From Alcanivorax hongdengensis A-11-3 (GTDB lineage: Bacteria > Pseudomonadota > Gammaproteobacteria > Pseudomonadales > Alcanivoracaceae): 64,000 bases of DNA. A program made the translations under genes and the position numbers. Shown here piece by piece: positions 10,465-18,094 of the stretch (its first letter is position 1; the number at the start of each line of letters is the position of its first letter). The DNA is taken from NCBI RefSeq assembly GCF_000300995.1, contig NZ_AMRJ01000007.1, positions 54,828 to 118,827 of the forward strand, read 5' to 3'. Under the pieces are notes generated by a model. It saw nothing but the letters and a program-made list of their open reading frames with translations. It did no database searches and had not been told where the DNA came from.

Positions 10465-12503
10465 TGGCACGGATTTATCAGTTGCCCACCCATACCCGGC
10501 TCTGGCTGACCCTGGCCATGTTGCTGTGTTCCTTGCCACAGCTGTTCCGTGGCCCACTGTGGCAGTCCGGTTTGCTGGTGCTGGTGGTGGTCATTCGCAT
10601 GCTGGTGGATCGCCAGCGCATTGGGCTGCCGGGTCGCACTGCGCGAACGGCGCTGTTACTGATTACGGTGGCGCTCACTTTTTACAGCTTTGGACGGCTT
10701 TACGGGCCGGATGCCGGGGTGGCGTTGCTGGTCAGTCTGTTTGCCCTCAAGTATCTGGAAGTGGTCAAGCTGCGTGATGCCTATGTGCTGATGGTGTTGG
10801 GGTACTTTGTCTGCGCCACCAGCCTGTTGTTCTATCAGGGCATCCTGATGTTCTTTTACGTGCTGGCCTGCATCACCTTGCTGACTGCCTGTCTGGTGGG
10901 GATCAATCACAGCGATACCAGCGCCCGGGCCCCCCAGCACCTGCGTACCGCTGCGGTCATGCTGATGCAGGCCGTTCCGCTGATGGTGGTACTGTTTATT
11001 CTGGTGCCAAGGGTGGCGCCGCTCTGGAACATGCAGATCGGTAGTGGCCAGGTGAAAACCGGGATGAGCGATACCCTGTCACCGGGAGAGGTCAGCAGCC
11101 TGTCCCGATCCTCGGAGGTGGCATTTCGGGTGGCCTTTGAAGGGGACGTACCTCCCATGGCGCAGCGCTACTGGCGAGGGCTGACCCTGAGCACTTTTGA
11201 TGGCAGAACCTGGCGGCAGGGTCTGCCAGCAGGAATGTCCGCACAGGACTATCTGGTCGGTGCCAACCAGACGCCCCCGCACTGGTTCTCGGTGCTCAAG
11301 AAAGCGGCACTGCAGGACGCGTTGCATTATCAGTACCGGGTAGTGATGGAACCCAGTCATCGCCGCTGGTTGTATGCCATGGCGGTGCCCTTCGTGACCG
11401 ACCCGGATCTTCGCATGGCCAGGGATTTTCGCCTGGTAGCCGACTCGCAAGTGGATCAACGGCTGGGCTATCAGGTTACCAGTGTGCCCTCGGCCACCGG
11501 GGCCATGACCCTGACGCCGCAGGAAAGACAGCTGATGTTGACGCTGCCTGCGTCGGTGGGACCACGGGCCCGTTCGCTGGCCATGCAATGGCGTCGTGAT
11601 GCCGATAGCGACAGTGTGGTGGTGCAGACAGCGTTGCATTACTTTCACAACGAACCCTTTTATTACACACTCAACCCGCCTCGACTGGAGCAGGACAGCA
11701 TTGACGATTTTCTGTTTCGCAGTCGTCGGGGCTTCTGTGAACACTTCGCCTCCAGTTTTACCTTTCTGATGCGGGCCGCGGGTATTCCGGCCCGGGTGGT
11801 AGCTGGTTATCAGGGGGGACAGCTCAATCCGGTGGATGGTCATCTGGTCGTGCGTCAGTACGATGCCCATGCCTGGTCCGAAGTCTGGCTGGACGGTCGC
11901 GGCTGGGTCAGGGTAGACCCGACCGCCGCGGTGGCGCCCCAACGAATCGAAAGCGGTTTGCAGGCTGCCCTGGATGCCCAGGGGAATACGGCTAGCAATT
12001 TGGGCCTGGATTTCTCCGGTTTCAGCGGTGCCAGCTGGTTTGGGCAGATAAAGATCTGGATGGATTACGTGGATTTTCGCTGGCAGACCTGGGTGCTGGA
12101 TTATGACACCGGCCGTCAGTTGGCGTTTCTGTCACGGATTTTTGTCTCCGTCACCCCCATGAAGATCGCACTGGCCCTGCTGGTCTGTCTGGGCCTGCCG
12201 TTATTGCTGATTCTTGGCTGGATGCTGTGGCGCCGCGAGCGTCACCCCTTGAGTCAGGAAGAGAAGGAATTCAATCGCTTATTCCGCCTGGTCGAGCGGC
12301 GTGGGCTGACGCTGGCGCCCGGTACCACGCCCCGTCAACTGGCCGAGGCTATCAGTGACCGGTGGCCCAAAGCGGCAACACAAGCCCTTCACTGGCGCCA
12401 GCGTTACGAGCGATTGATGTATTCCGCGCTCCCCGGAGATAAAAAAAAGCAACTGTATCATTTACGTCGGCTGCGAAATCGCTTATACAAATTGTTGTAC
12501 TAA
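10464..12503 (+). CDS. tgpA: TgpA-like transglutaminase membrane protein (DUF3488-transglutaminase-DUF4129)
   Basis: The 679-residue inner-membrane protein has several N-terminal membrane helices (DUF3488, about residues 1-180), a periplasmic transglutaminase domain, one more helix near 565-590 and a C-terminal cytoplasmic tail (DUF4129-like). The catalytic triad is visible: C425 in RGFCEHFA, H469 in DAHAWSEVW and D485 in RVDPT. The Pseudomonas aeruginosa homologue TgpA is essential and is thought to act on the cell envelope. The preceding MoxR and DUF58 genes form the same operon as in that species. The substrate is unknown. Confidence 0.9.
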   Translation: MARIYQLPTHTRLWLTLAMLLCSLPQLFRGPLWQSGLLVLVVVIRMLVDRQRIGLPGRTARTALLLITVALTFYSFGRLYGPDAGVALLVSLFALKYLEVVKLRDAYVLMVLGYFVCATSLLFYQGILMFFYVLACITLLTACLVGINHSDTSARAPQHLRTAAVMLMQAVPLMVVLFILVPRVAPLWNMQIGSGQVKTGMSDTLSPGEVSSLSRSSEVAFRVAFEGDVPPMAQRYWRGLTLSTFDGRTWRQGLPAGMSAQDYLVGANQTPPHWFSVLKKAALQDALHYQYRVVMEPSHRRWLYAMAVPFVTDPDLRMARDFRLVADSQVDQRLGYQVTSVPSATGAMTLTPQERQLMLTLPASVGPRARSLAMQWRRDADSDSVVVQTALHYFHNEPFYYTLNPPRLEQDSIDDFLFRSRRGFCEHFASSFTFLMRAAGIPARVVAGYQGGQLNPVDGHLVVRQYDAHAWSEVWLDGRGWVRVDPTAAVAPQRIESGLQAALDAQGNTASNLGLDFSGFSGASWFGQIKIWMDYVDFRWQTWVLDYDTGRQLAFLSRIFVSVTPMKIALALLVCLGLPLLLILGWMLWRRERHPLSQEEKEFNRLFRLVERRGLTLAPGTTPRQLAEAISDRWPKAATQALHWRQRYERLMYSALPGDKKKQLYHLRRLRNRLYKLLY

Positions 12504-12570
12504 TGTACGAAGTCTGGCCGGGGGGAACACTGGCCACCAATGACGACTTGAGAGTCAAGGAGATGACGTG

Positions 12571-13308
12571 ATGCGCGCAGCACAATACAAAAAAGCGCTG
12601 GAACTGACCGAGCACTCACCATGGGCACAGCAGTTCTGGGATGATCTGGTGCCATTGAAGAATCAGGTAGTGGAACACCCCGTCTTTGTGGAAATGGCCG
12701 AGGGGTCACTCAGCCAGCCACGGTTTCGCTGTGCACTGCTGAATTTCTACCCGCTGGTGGAAAACTTCCCCAAGTACATGGCCCTGAACCTGGCCAAGAC
12801 CCGCCCCGGCCGCCAGCCCGGCCACGAGGAAGCCAAGAACTGGCTAATCGAGAACATCAAGATCGAGCAACGCCACGCCTACTGGTACCAGGATTGGGCC
12901 ATGGGCTTTGATATCAGCCTGGAAGAGCTCAACCATGTGAGCCCGCCGGCGGCCATGGATGCGGTGAACAACTACCTGTGGTCCATGGGCCATCAGGCCA
13001 GCCTGGAGGAGGGCATCGCCGCCACTAACCTGGCTATCGAATGGGCCACGGGGGAGTGGAGCCAGAGCGTGGTGAAGGGCATGGAAAGCTATCAGGAGCG
13101 GGGTATCGCCACCATCAACCGTCACTCCATGGCCTGGCTGCGAGCCCATGCTTCCTACGATGACGAGCACCCCCATGAAGCCATGGAACTGGTCAAGCGA
13201 CTGGCGGTGGACGACGAGCGTCGCGACAAGGCCTTCAAGGCCGCCAAGCGCGGTCTGGAGTACTACATCGTGGCACTGGATCACTGCTACCAGAATTATC
13301 CGGGCTAA
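12571..13308 (+). CDS. UndA-like haem-oxygenase-fold non-haem iron oxidase (TenA/PqqC superfamily)
   Basis: The 245-residue all-helical protein belongs to the TenA/PqqC/CADD superfamily. Candidate metal ligands are E99 and H102 (IEQRH), E157 (AIEWATGEW), and H193, D197/D198 and H200 (AHASYDDEHPHEA). From memory, Pseudomonas UndA, which decarboxylates medium-chain fatty acids to 1-alkenes, coordinates iron through E101, H104, E159 and H194 and shares the flanking words, including VVEH, ATGEW and YDD-HP-EA. The spacing is nearly identical. TenA thiaminase is less likely because its catalytic Cys context is not apparent. The ATG at 12571 follows CAAGGAG at 12556-12562; a GTG at 12568 is the alternative. 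Substrate and product are inferences. Confidence 0.75.
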   Translation: MRAAQYKKALELTEHSPWAQQFWDDLVPLKNQVVEHPVFVEMAEGSLSQPRFRCALLNFYPLVENFPKYMALNLAKTRPGRQPGHEEAKNWLIENIKIEQRHAYWYQDWAMGFDISLEELNHVSPPAAMDAVNNYLWSMGHQASLEEGIAATNLAIEWATGEWSQSVVKGMESYQERGIATINRHSMAWLRAHASYDDEHPHEAMELVKRLAVDDERRDKAFKAAKRGLEYYIVALDHCYQNYPG

Positions 13309-13404
13309 GGGACCTCTGAAAAACGCCTTGCATACCCAGAGGGTATAAACGCTCAGGCTTTCAGGCTGGTTCAGCCCCTCGGCCAAGGTAAACAGAGGTC
13401 CCCT
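13307..13404. repeat. Structured inverted-repeat element between convergent genes
   Basis: GGGACCTCTG at 13309-13318 is matched by its exact reverse complement CAGAGGTCCC at 13393-13402, enclosing 74 bp. Inside are two further hairpins: ATACCC/GGGTAT with a 3-base loop at 13332-13346, and GGCTG/CAGCC with a 3-base loop around 13364-13376. The outer arms abut the stop codons of the two convergent genes. It may be a bidirectional terminator, a REP-like palindrome or a small transposon-derived (MITE-like) element. No second copy was noticed in this window. Confidence 0.6.
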
Positions 13405-13969
13405 AGAGATAAACTTGCAGCTTTTCGCGGATCACTTTCTGGATCGCCTTGATCTCCATGCTGGAACGATCGGTCAGTTTGGAAGGTTGAATGCGGTGCA
13501 GGTGCAGGCAGGGAAAATCCTTGCGAAAAGCTCGCAGGTCGCCCTTGGTAATCACCGGCAGGAAGGGGACCTCATTGGTCTCCTTTTTCATCAGCGCCCA
13601 TAATCCCACCTTCAGTGGCACCGGCTTGATCACCCGCTTGCCGTATTTGAGCAGGCGCAGGGTCAGAAACAGGCCCTCGTTACCGAACAGATCCCCCGGT
13701 ACGATATACATCCCCGAAGCGTGCACACTGTGGTCACCGATGCCATTGAAGGTGTCGTGGTAGGCGTAGGGATTGGGGAGAATGATCAGTGATCGGTCGT
13801 TGTCTTCCGGCAGGCTGATATCGTAATTGGTATACAGCTGCTCCACCGGTGCACTGTACACGCACAATGTGTCCTGAAATTGCTTGATAAACTCAATGGC
13901 CCGCTTGTGGTTATCGAACTCGTTGAGCTGCCAGATCAGATGTTCCGGAATCCCCAAATCTTTAAGCAT
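13403..13969 (-). CDS. Hypothetical protein, family not recognised
   Basis: This 188-residue soluble protein has no signal peptide or membrane segment. I do not recognise the family. Visible features are an acidic/hydrophobic N-terminal third, a central stretch with PNPYAYHDTFNGIGDHSVH and GDLFGNEGLFLTLRLLKYGKR, and a basic C-terminus. The His/Asp/Asn-rich centre could bind a metal or ligand, but this is speculation. No convincing ribosome-binding site precedes the ATG. The coding sequence looks somewhat less GC-rich than its neighbours. The long uninterrupted frame between two annotated genes supports it being real. Confidence 0.65.
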   Translation of the reverse strand: MLKDLGIPEHLIWQLNEFDNHKRAIEFIKQFQDTLCVYSAPVEQLYTNYDISLPEDNDRSLIILPNPYAYHDTFNGIGDHSVHASGMYIVPGDLFGNEGLFLTLRLLKYGKRVIKPVPLKVGLWALMKKETNEVPFLPVITKGDLRAFRKDFPCLHLHRIQPSKLTDRSSMEIKAIQKVIREKLQVYL

Positions 13970-14104
13970 AAATTGGTAGTGCGTGTTAGTTATTAGTTAT
14001 TAAGCAGAATATAGCATAGGCAAGCCGTTGCTCCAGTACATTGACCCCGTTGATCCATGTATCAGTGACTGGGGTCACCCGGAAAGTGGGCGCCGGATAA
14101 CACG

Positions 14105-16543
14105 ATGAGAAAAATGTTCCCCGTTGATGATGTGATTGACGAGCTGCTGTCCCACCTGAACCAGGTTGGGGGAGCTATCCTCGAGGCACCACCGGGTGCC
14201 GGCAAGTCCACCCGTGTGCCCCTGGCGCTGCTACGTGATTTGCCCTCCAGCGCCGGCAAGATCCTGATGCTGGAGCCGCGCAGAATGGCGGCCCGGGCAG
14301 TGGCCCGCTTCATGGCCAGCCAGTGGCAGGAGCCAGTGGGCGGAACCATTGGTTACCGGACGCGGCTGGACAGTGCCACCAGCGCTGACACTCGCCTGGA
14401 AGTGGTAACCGAGGGGGTGCTGACGCGGATGTTGCTGGATGATCCGGCACTGACGGACATCGCGCTGGTGATTTTTGATGAATTCCATGAACGCTCACTG
14501 GTGGCGGATCTGGGCCTGGCGCTGTTACAGGAGGTGCGTGGCGCCCTGCGCGATGACCTGCGGCTTCTGATCATGTCTGCCACCCTGGACGGCGATGCCC
14601 TGGCCGGGCTGTTGGGCCTGCCGGTGGTCCGCAGCCAGGGGCGCAGCTTTGCCGTTGATGTGGCGTACCGGCCGGTACCCGCAGGGCAGGACTGGCGCGA
14701 TCATTGCGCCCGTGAGGTGATGGCACTGGCGCCCCATGCCGGCGTGATGCTGGTCTTCCTGCCCGGTCAGCGTGACATTCGCCAGCTGCAGCAGCGATTG
14801 TCCCTGCCGGCAGTCATGCCGTTGCATGGTGGCCTGCCGCCGGCTGATCAGCAGGTGGTGCTGGAGCACGCCCGTCAGCATGGCAAGGCCGTGATTCTGA
14901 CCACCAATGTGGCCGAGACCAGTCTCACCATCGAGGGCGTGACCCACGTGATCGATACGGGCTGGGCCCGTGAGCCGGTCTACGACCCGGCCCGCCACCG
15001 CAGTCGCCTGGTGACCCGACGCATCAGTGAAGCCAGCGCCCGGCAACGTGCCGGCCGTGCCGGTCGACTCGGGCCCGGCCAGTGCCTGCGGTTGTGGCCG
15101 GACAGTGAAGTGATGGCCGCCTACCGGGCCCCGGAAATCCAGCGGGTGGCGCTGGATGCCCTGGTACTGGATCTGGCCCGCTGGGGCTGTCGCGACCCGT
15201 ATCAACTGGACTGGCTGGACCCGCCGCCACTGCCGGCCTGGGAGAGTGCGGTGCTACGGTTAAAGCAGGCCGGGGCACTGGATGCGGAAGGCGCCATCAC
15301 GGACCTGGGCAAACAGTTGGGCCGCATCGGCATCGAGCCGGCGCTGGCCATGCTGGTGCTGGCTGGCCGCAAGCAGGGGCTTGGCGTCAGCGCCGCAAGA
15401 CTGGCCGCCCTGATGGCCGACCGGGATCCGCTAATGGGTGCCGGGGTGGATGCCGGGGTGCGCCTGGCGGCCATGGAACAACAGCCTGAACGCCACCGTG
15501 GCCTGCTGCGAGAGGCGGCTCGACTGGCCGGGGGCCGCGCCACGGATAGCCGTGATTGGCGCGATGCCATGGGGGGCTTGCTGGCCGATGTTTACCCCAT
15601 GCAGATTGCCGAACAAAGGCCCGGTCAGCCGGGGCGTTATCGCATGGCGGACGGGCCGGGCCTGCTGCTCGATAACCGGGATGCCCACTTTGGCGCGCCC
15701 TGGTTGCTGGTGCTGGATACCGACGGCGAGCCCCGCGATGCCCGCATTCGTCTTGCCTGGCCCTTGCAGGAGGAACAGGTGATGGCCGTGGCTCAACAGT
15801 ACGGCCGTTGGCAGGCAAGCTGCGGCTGGGATGGCCGCCTGGAGAAGGTCGTTGCCCGGCGGGAATTCCGTCTTGGTGGCCTGGTACTCGAGACCCGGTC
15901 GATCCCCGAGCCGGCCCCCGAGCAATTGATCGCCGGCTTGATCGACGGCATTCGTCAGCAGGGATTGTCAGTCCTGCCCTGGACCGACGGTCTGCGCCAG
16001 TGGCAGCACCGTGCCCGGATGCTGGCTACTTTCTCCGGCGAGCAATGGCCGGCCATGGATGACGCCAGCCTGTTGGCGGACCTTGAGGTCTGGGCCGGCC
16101 CTTATCTGGCCGGCATGGTCGGGTTGCGGGACCTGCGCCGCATGCCATTACAGGCTGCATTGCAGGACCGTTTGAGCCCGCAACAGCAACAGCATCTTGC
16201 CGAGCAGATGCCGGCCCGGATCCCGGTGCCTTCCGGTCGTGACGTCGCTCTGGATTACAGCGGCGCGGTGCCGGTACTGGCGGTAAAATTGCAGGAGCTT
16301 TTCGGGTTGGAGTCGCTGCCGCTACTGGCCAATGGACGGCTACGCATACAGGCGCAGCTACTGACTCCGGCGGGTCGGCCCGCGGCCATCACCGATAACC
16401 TGGAGCGATTCTGGCGGGAAAATTATCCGGCCGTGCGCAAGGACCTGCGTGGCCGTTACCCCAAGCATCCCTGGCCGGAAGATCCTCTCGGCGCCGTGGC
16501 TACCGGTAAAACGAAAAACCGGCTGGCCCGGGACGGACACTGA
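14105..16543 (+). CDS. hrpB: ATP-dependent RNA helicase HrpB
   Basis: HrpB is a DEAH/RHA-type helicase with 812 residues, close to the family norm. The P-loop is GAGKST (K34) and motif II is DEFH at 125-128, the HrpB variant of DEAH. SATLDGDALAGLLG (motif III), TNVAETSLTIEGV (motif V) and QRAGRAGR (motif VI) follow, and the C-terminal third is the HrpB-specific extension. It probably remodels RNA; loss in E. coli has little effect. An ATG at 14114 is an alternative start. It stands alone and converges with the MFS gene, with 9 bp between the stop codons. Confidence 0.95.
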   Translation: MRKMFPVDDVIDELLSHLNQVGGAILEAPPGAGKSTRVPLALLRDLPSSAGKILMLEPRRMAARAVARFMASQWQEPVGGTIGYRTRLDSATSADTRLEVVTEGVLTRMLLDDPALTDIALVIFDEFHERSLVADLGLALLQEVRGALRDDLRLLIMSATLDGDALAGLLGLPVVRSQGRSFAVDVAYRPVPAGQDWRDHCAREVMALAPHAGVMLVFLPGQRDIRQLQQRLSLPAVMPLHGGLPPADQQVVLEHARQHGKAVILTTNVAETSLTIEGVTHVIDTGWAREPVYDPARHRSRLVTRRISEASARQRAGRAGRLGPGQCLRLWPDSEVMAAYRAPEIQRVALDALVLDLARWGCRDPYQLDWLDPPPLPAWESAVLRLKQAGALDAEGAITDLGKQLGRIGIEPALAMLVLAGRKQGLGVSAARLAALMADRDPLMGAGVDAGVRLAAMEQQPERHRGLLREAARLAGGRATDSRDWRDAMGGLLADVYPMQIAEQRPGQPGRYRMADGPGLLLDNRDAHFGAPWLLVLDTDGEPRDARIRLAWPLQEEQVMAVAQQYGRWQASCGWDGRLEKVVARREFRLGGLVLETRSIPEPAPEQLIAGLIDGIRQQGLSVLPWTDGLRQWQHRARMLATFSGEQWPAMDDASLLADLEVWAGPYLAGMVGLRDLRRMPLQAALQDRLSPQQQQHLAEQMPARIPVPSGRDVALDYSGAVPVLAVKLQELFGLESLPLLANGRLRIQAQLLTPAGRPAAITDNLERFWRENYPAVRKDLRGRYPKHPWPEDPLGAVATGKTKNRLARDGH

Positions 16544-16552
16544 TTTGCAGAG

Positions 16553-17926
16553 CTAGGGTCGGTGACGCAGGCGCCGCAGACTGATGGCGGCGGCAACCGT
16601 ATCGAAGCCCGCCGCCATCAGCAGTGCCGGCGTGATTCCTCCGGGCACCAGGCCAAATACCAGGGCCGTCAGCGCCGCGCCCACGGTCTGGCCAAATAAG
16701 CGGGCGGTGCCCTGCATGCCGCCGGCGCTGCCACTGCGATGACGGGGCGCCGAGCCGATGATGGCGCGATTGTTGGGTGACTGGAACAGGCCGAAACCGA
16801 TTCCGCACAGGCCCATGCAAAGCAGGATCGGCCACAATGGCGGCTGCTCCGGCAGCAGAGCAATCAGCACCAGGCCAGTGAGTTTGATCAGCAACCCCAG
16901 CGAGCAGAGGACTCCCACCGGATAACGATCCGCCAGCCGACCGGCAACGGGGGCGGTCAGGGCCACGGCCATGGGCCAGGGGGTCATCAGCAGCCCGGTT
17001 TCCACCGGGCTGTAACCCAGCACATCGTGCAGGTAGAAGGGCAGCGTGATAAAGGCCGCCATCTGGCTGGCAAAGGCGCAGGTGGAGGTGCTGATGGCCA
17101 GATAGAAAGGCCGTATTCGCAGCAGATCCACGGGTAACAGCGGCGATGGCAGAGCCAGCTGGCGGCGCACCAATATCACCATCACCACCGCCGCCACGGC
17201 CATCTCCGTCAGGGCGATGGCCGGGTTGATGCCGTGGGCAAAACTGTCGATGGCCATTACCAGCAGGCCGATGCCGACGGCGTTGAGCACGGCACTGATG
17301 CCGTCAAAGCGGTGGCTGGCACGCCCGGTGATGGGCAGATTGTACGAGGCCAACAGTAGTGCCATGAGTCCCAGTGGGATATTGATGGCAAACAGCCAGG
17401 GCCAGTCACCCACCGACAGGATGCCGGACGCCACGGTGGGGCCCATGCCGGTGGATAACGCCACGATCATGGCAATCAGGCCGATGCCCTTGCCCAGCTC
17501 CCGGGACGGATAGATAAAGCGCACCAGCGCCGCATTGACGCTCATCACCCCGGCCGCGCCCAACCCCTGACAGAAACGGGCGGCGGTCAGCGTTACCAGG
17601 GAGTCGGCAACCGTACAGGCCAGGGATGACAGGATGAAGAGGCTCAGACCGGTCTGATAGACCCGCCGGTAGCCGACGATGTCGCCCAGTGAAGAGAGAG
17701 GCAGCAGCGTGATGGCTACGGCCAGCAGATAAGCGTTGACCACCCAGACCGACTGGGACGGGCTGATGCCGAGATTATCGGCAATGGTGGGTAGCGCCAC
17801 ATTGACGATATTGTTGTCCATCACCGCCATGCCAATGCTGACGGCAATAGCCAGCATGGCCCAACGCCGCTGGGCGGGCGGCAAACCATCCTGTTCGGTT
17901 GGCGGGACAGGGACAGGGTCAGACAA
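16553..17926 (-). CDS. MFS transporter, DHA2 (EmrB/QacA) type
   Basis: This polytopic exporter has about 14 predicted membrane helices. The DHA2 first-helix motif MAVMDNNIVNVALPTI is present, as are loop motif A (GDIVGYRRVY) and motif C-like GMGPTVASG. Such proteins expel drugs or amphipathic compounds using the proton gradient. I chose the TTG at 17926 because GGAG lies 6 bases before it and only 16 residues then precede helix 1. An ATG at 17998 or the far end at 18064 would add a non-family extension and run into a hairpin at 18043-18087. It lies downstream of the sulfatase on the same strand. Confidence 0.8.
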   Translation of the reverse strand: MSDPVPVPPTEQDGLPPAQRRWAMLAIAVSIGMAVMDNNIVNVALPTIADNLGISPSQSVWVVNAYLLAVAITLLPLSSLGDIVGYRRVYQTGLSLFILSSLACTVADSLVTLTAARFCQGLGAAGVMSVNAALVRFIYPSRELGKGIGLIAMIVALSTGMGPTVASGILSVGDWPWLFAINIPLGLMALLLASYNLPITGRASHRFDGISAVLNAVGIGLLVMAIDSFAHGINPAIALTEMAVAAVVMVILVRRQLALPSPLLPVDLLRIRPFYLAISTSTCAFASQMAAFITLPFYLHDVLGYSPVETGLLMTPWPMAVALTAPVAGRLADRYPVGVLCSLGLLIKLTGLVLIALLPEQPPLWPILLCMGLCGIGFGLFQSPNNRAIIGSAPRHRSGSAGGMQGTARLFGQTVGAALTALVFGLVPGGITPALLMAAGFDTVAAAISLRRLRHRP

Positions 17927-18042
17927 AGCGGGCTCCGTTGACGTACTGCAGATCTCAATGGCTGGCCATGATACCCGTGTCCCGGCATGCAGGCCCATTG
18001 AATCTGCCAATGCGCGGCAGAGCCGGTAACCGTGAAGAAATG

Positions 18043-18087
18043 GGGAGGCGGCCGTTTTCCCCAAGGCGATGCTGCCAGCCGCCTCCC
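18043..18087 (-). terminator. Hairpin between sulfatase and MFS genes
   Basis: GGGAGGCGGC at 18043-18052 is the exact complement of GCCGCCTCCC at 18078-18087, giving a 10-bp GC-rich stem just after the sulfatase stop. Only a weak T-rich stretch follows on the reverse strand, so termination may be partial. Confidence 0.45.
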
Positions 18088-18094
18088 GCTTAAC

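Noticed and set aside
13984..14003. TTAGTTATTAGTTATTAAG tandem near the start of the unrecognised gene, considered as part of the AT-rich repeat family seen at 25263
   Set aside because: The sequence does not match the TAATTGATA arm and only two imperfect units are present.
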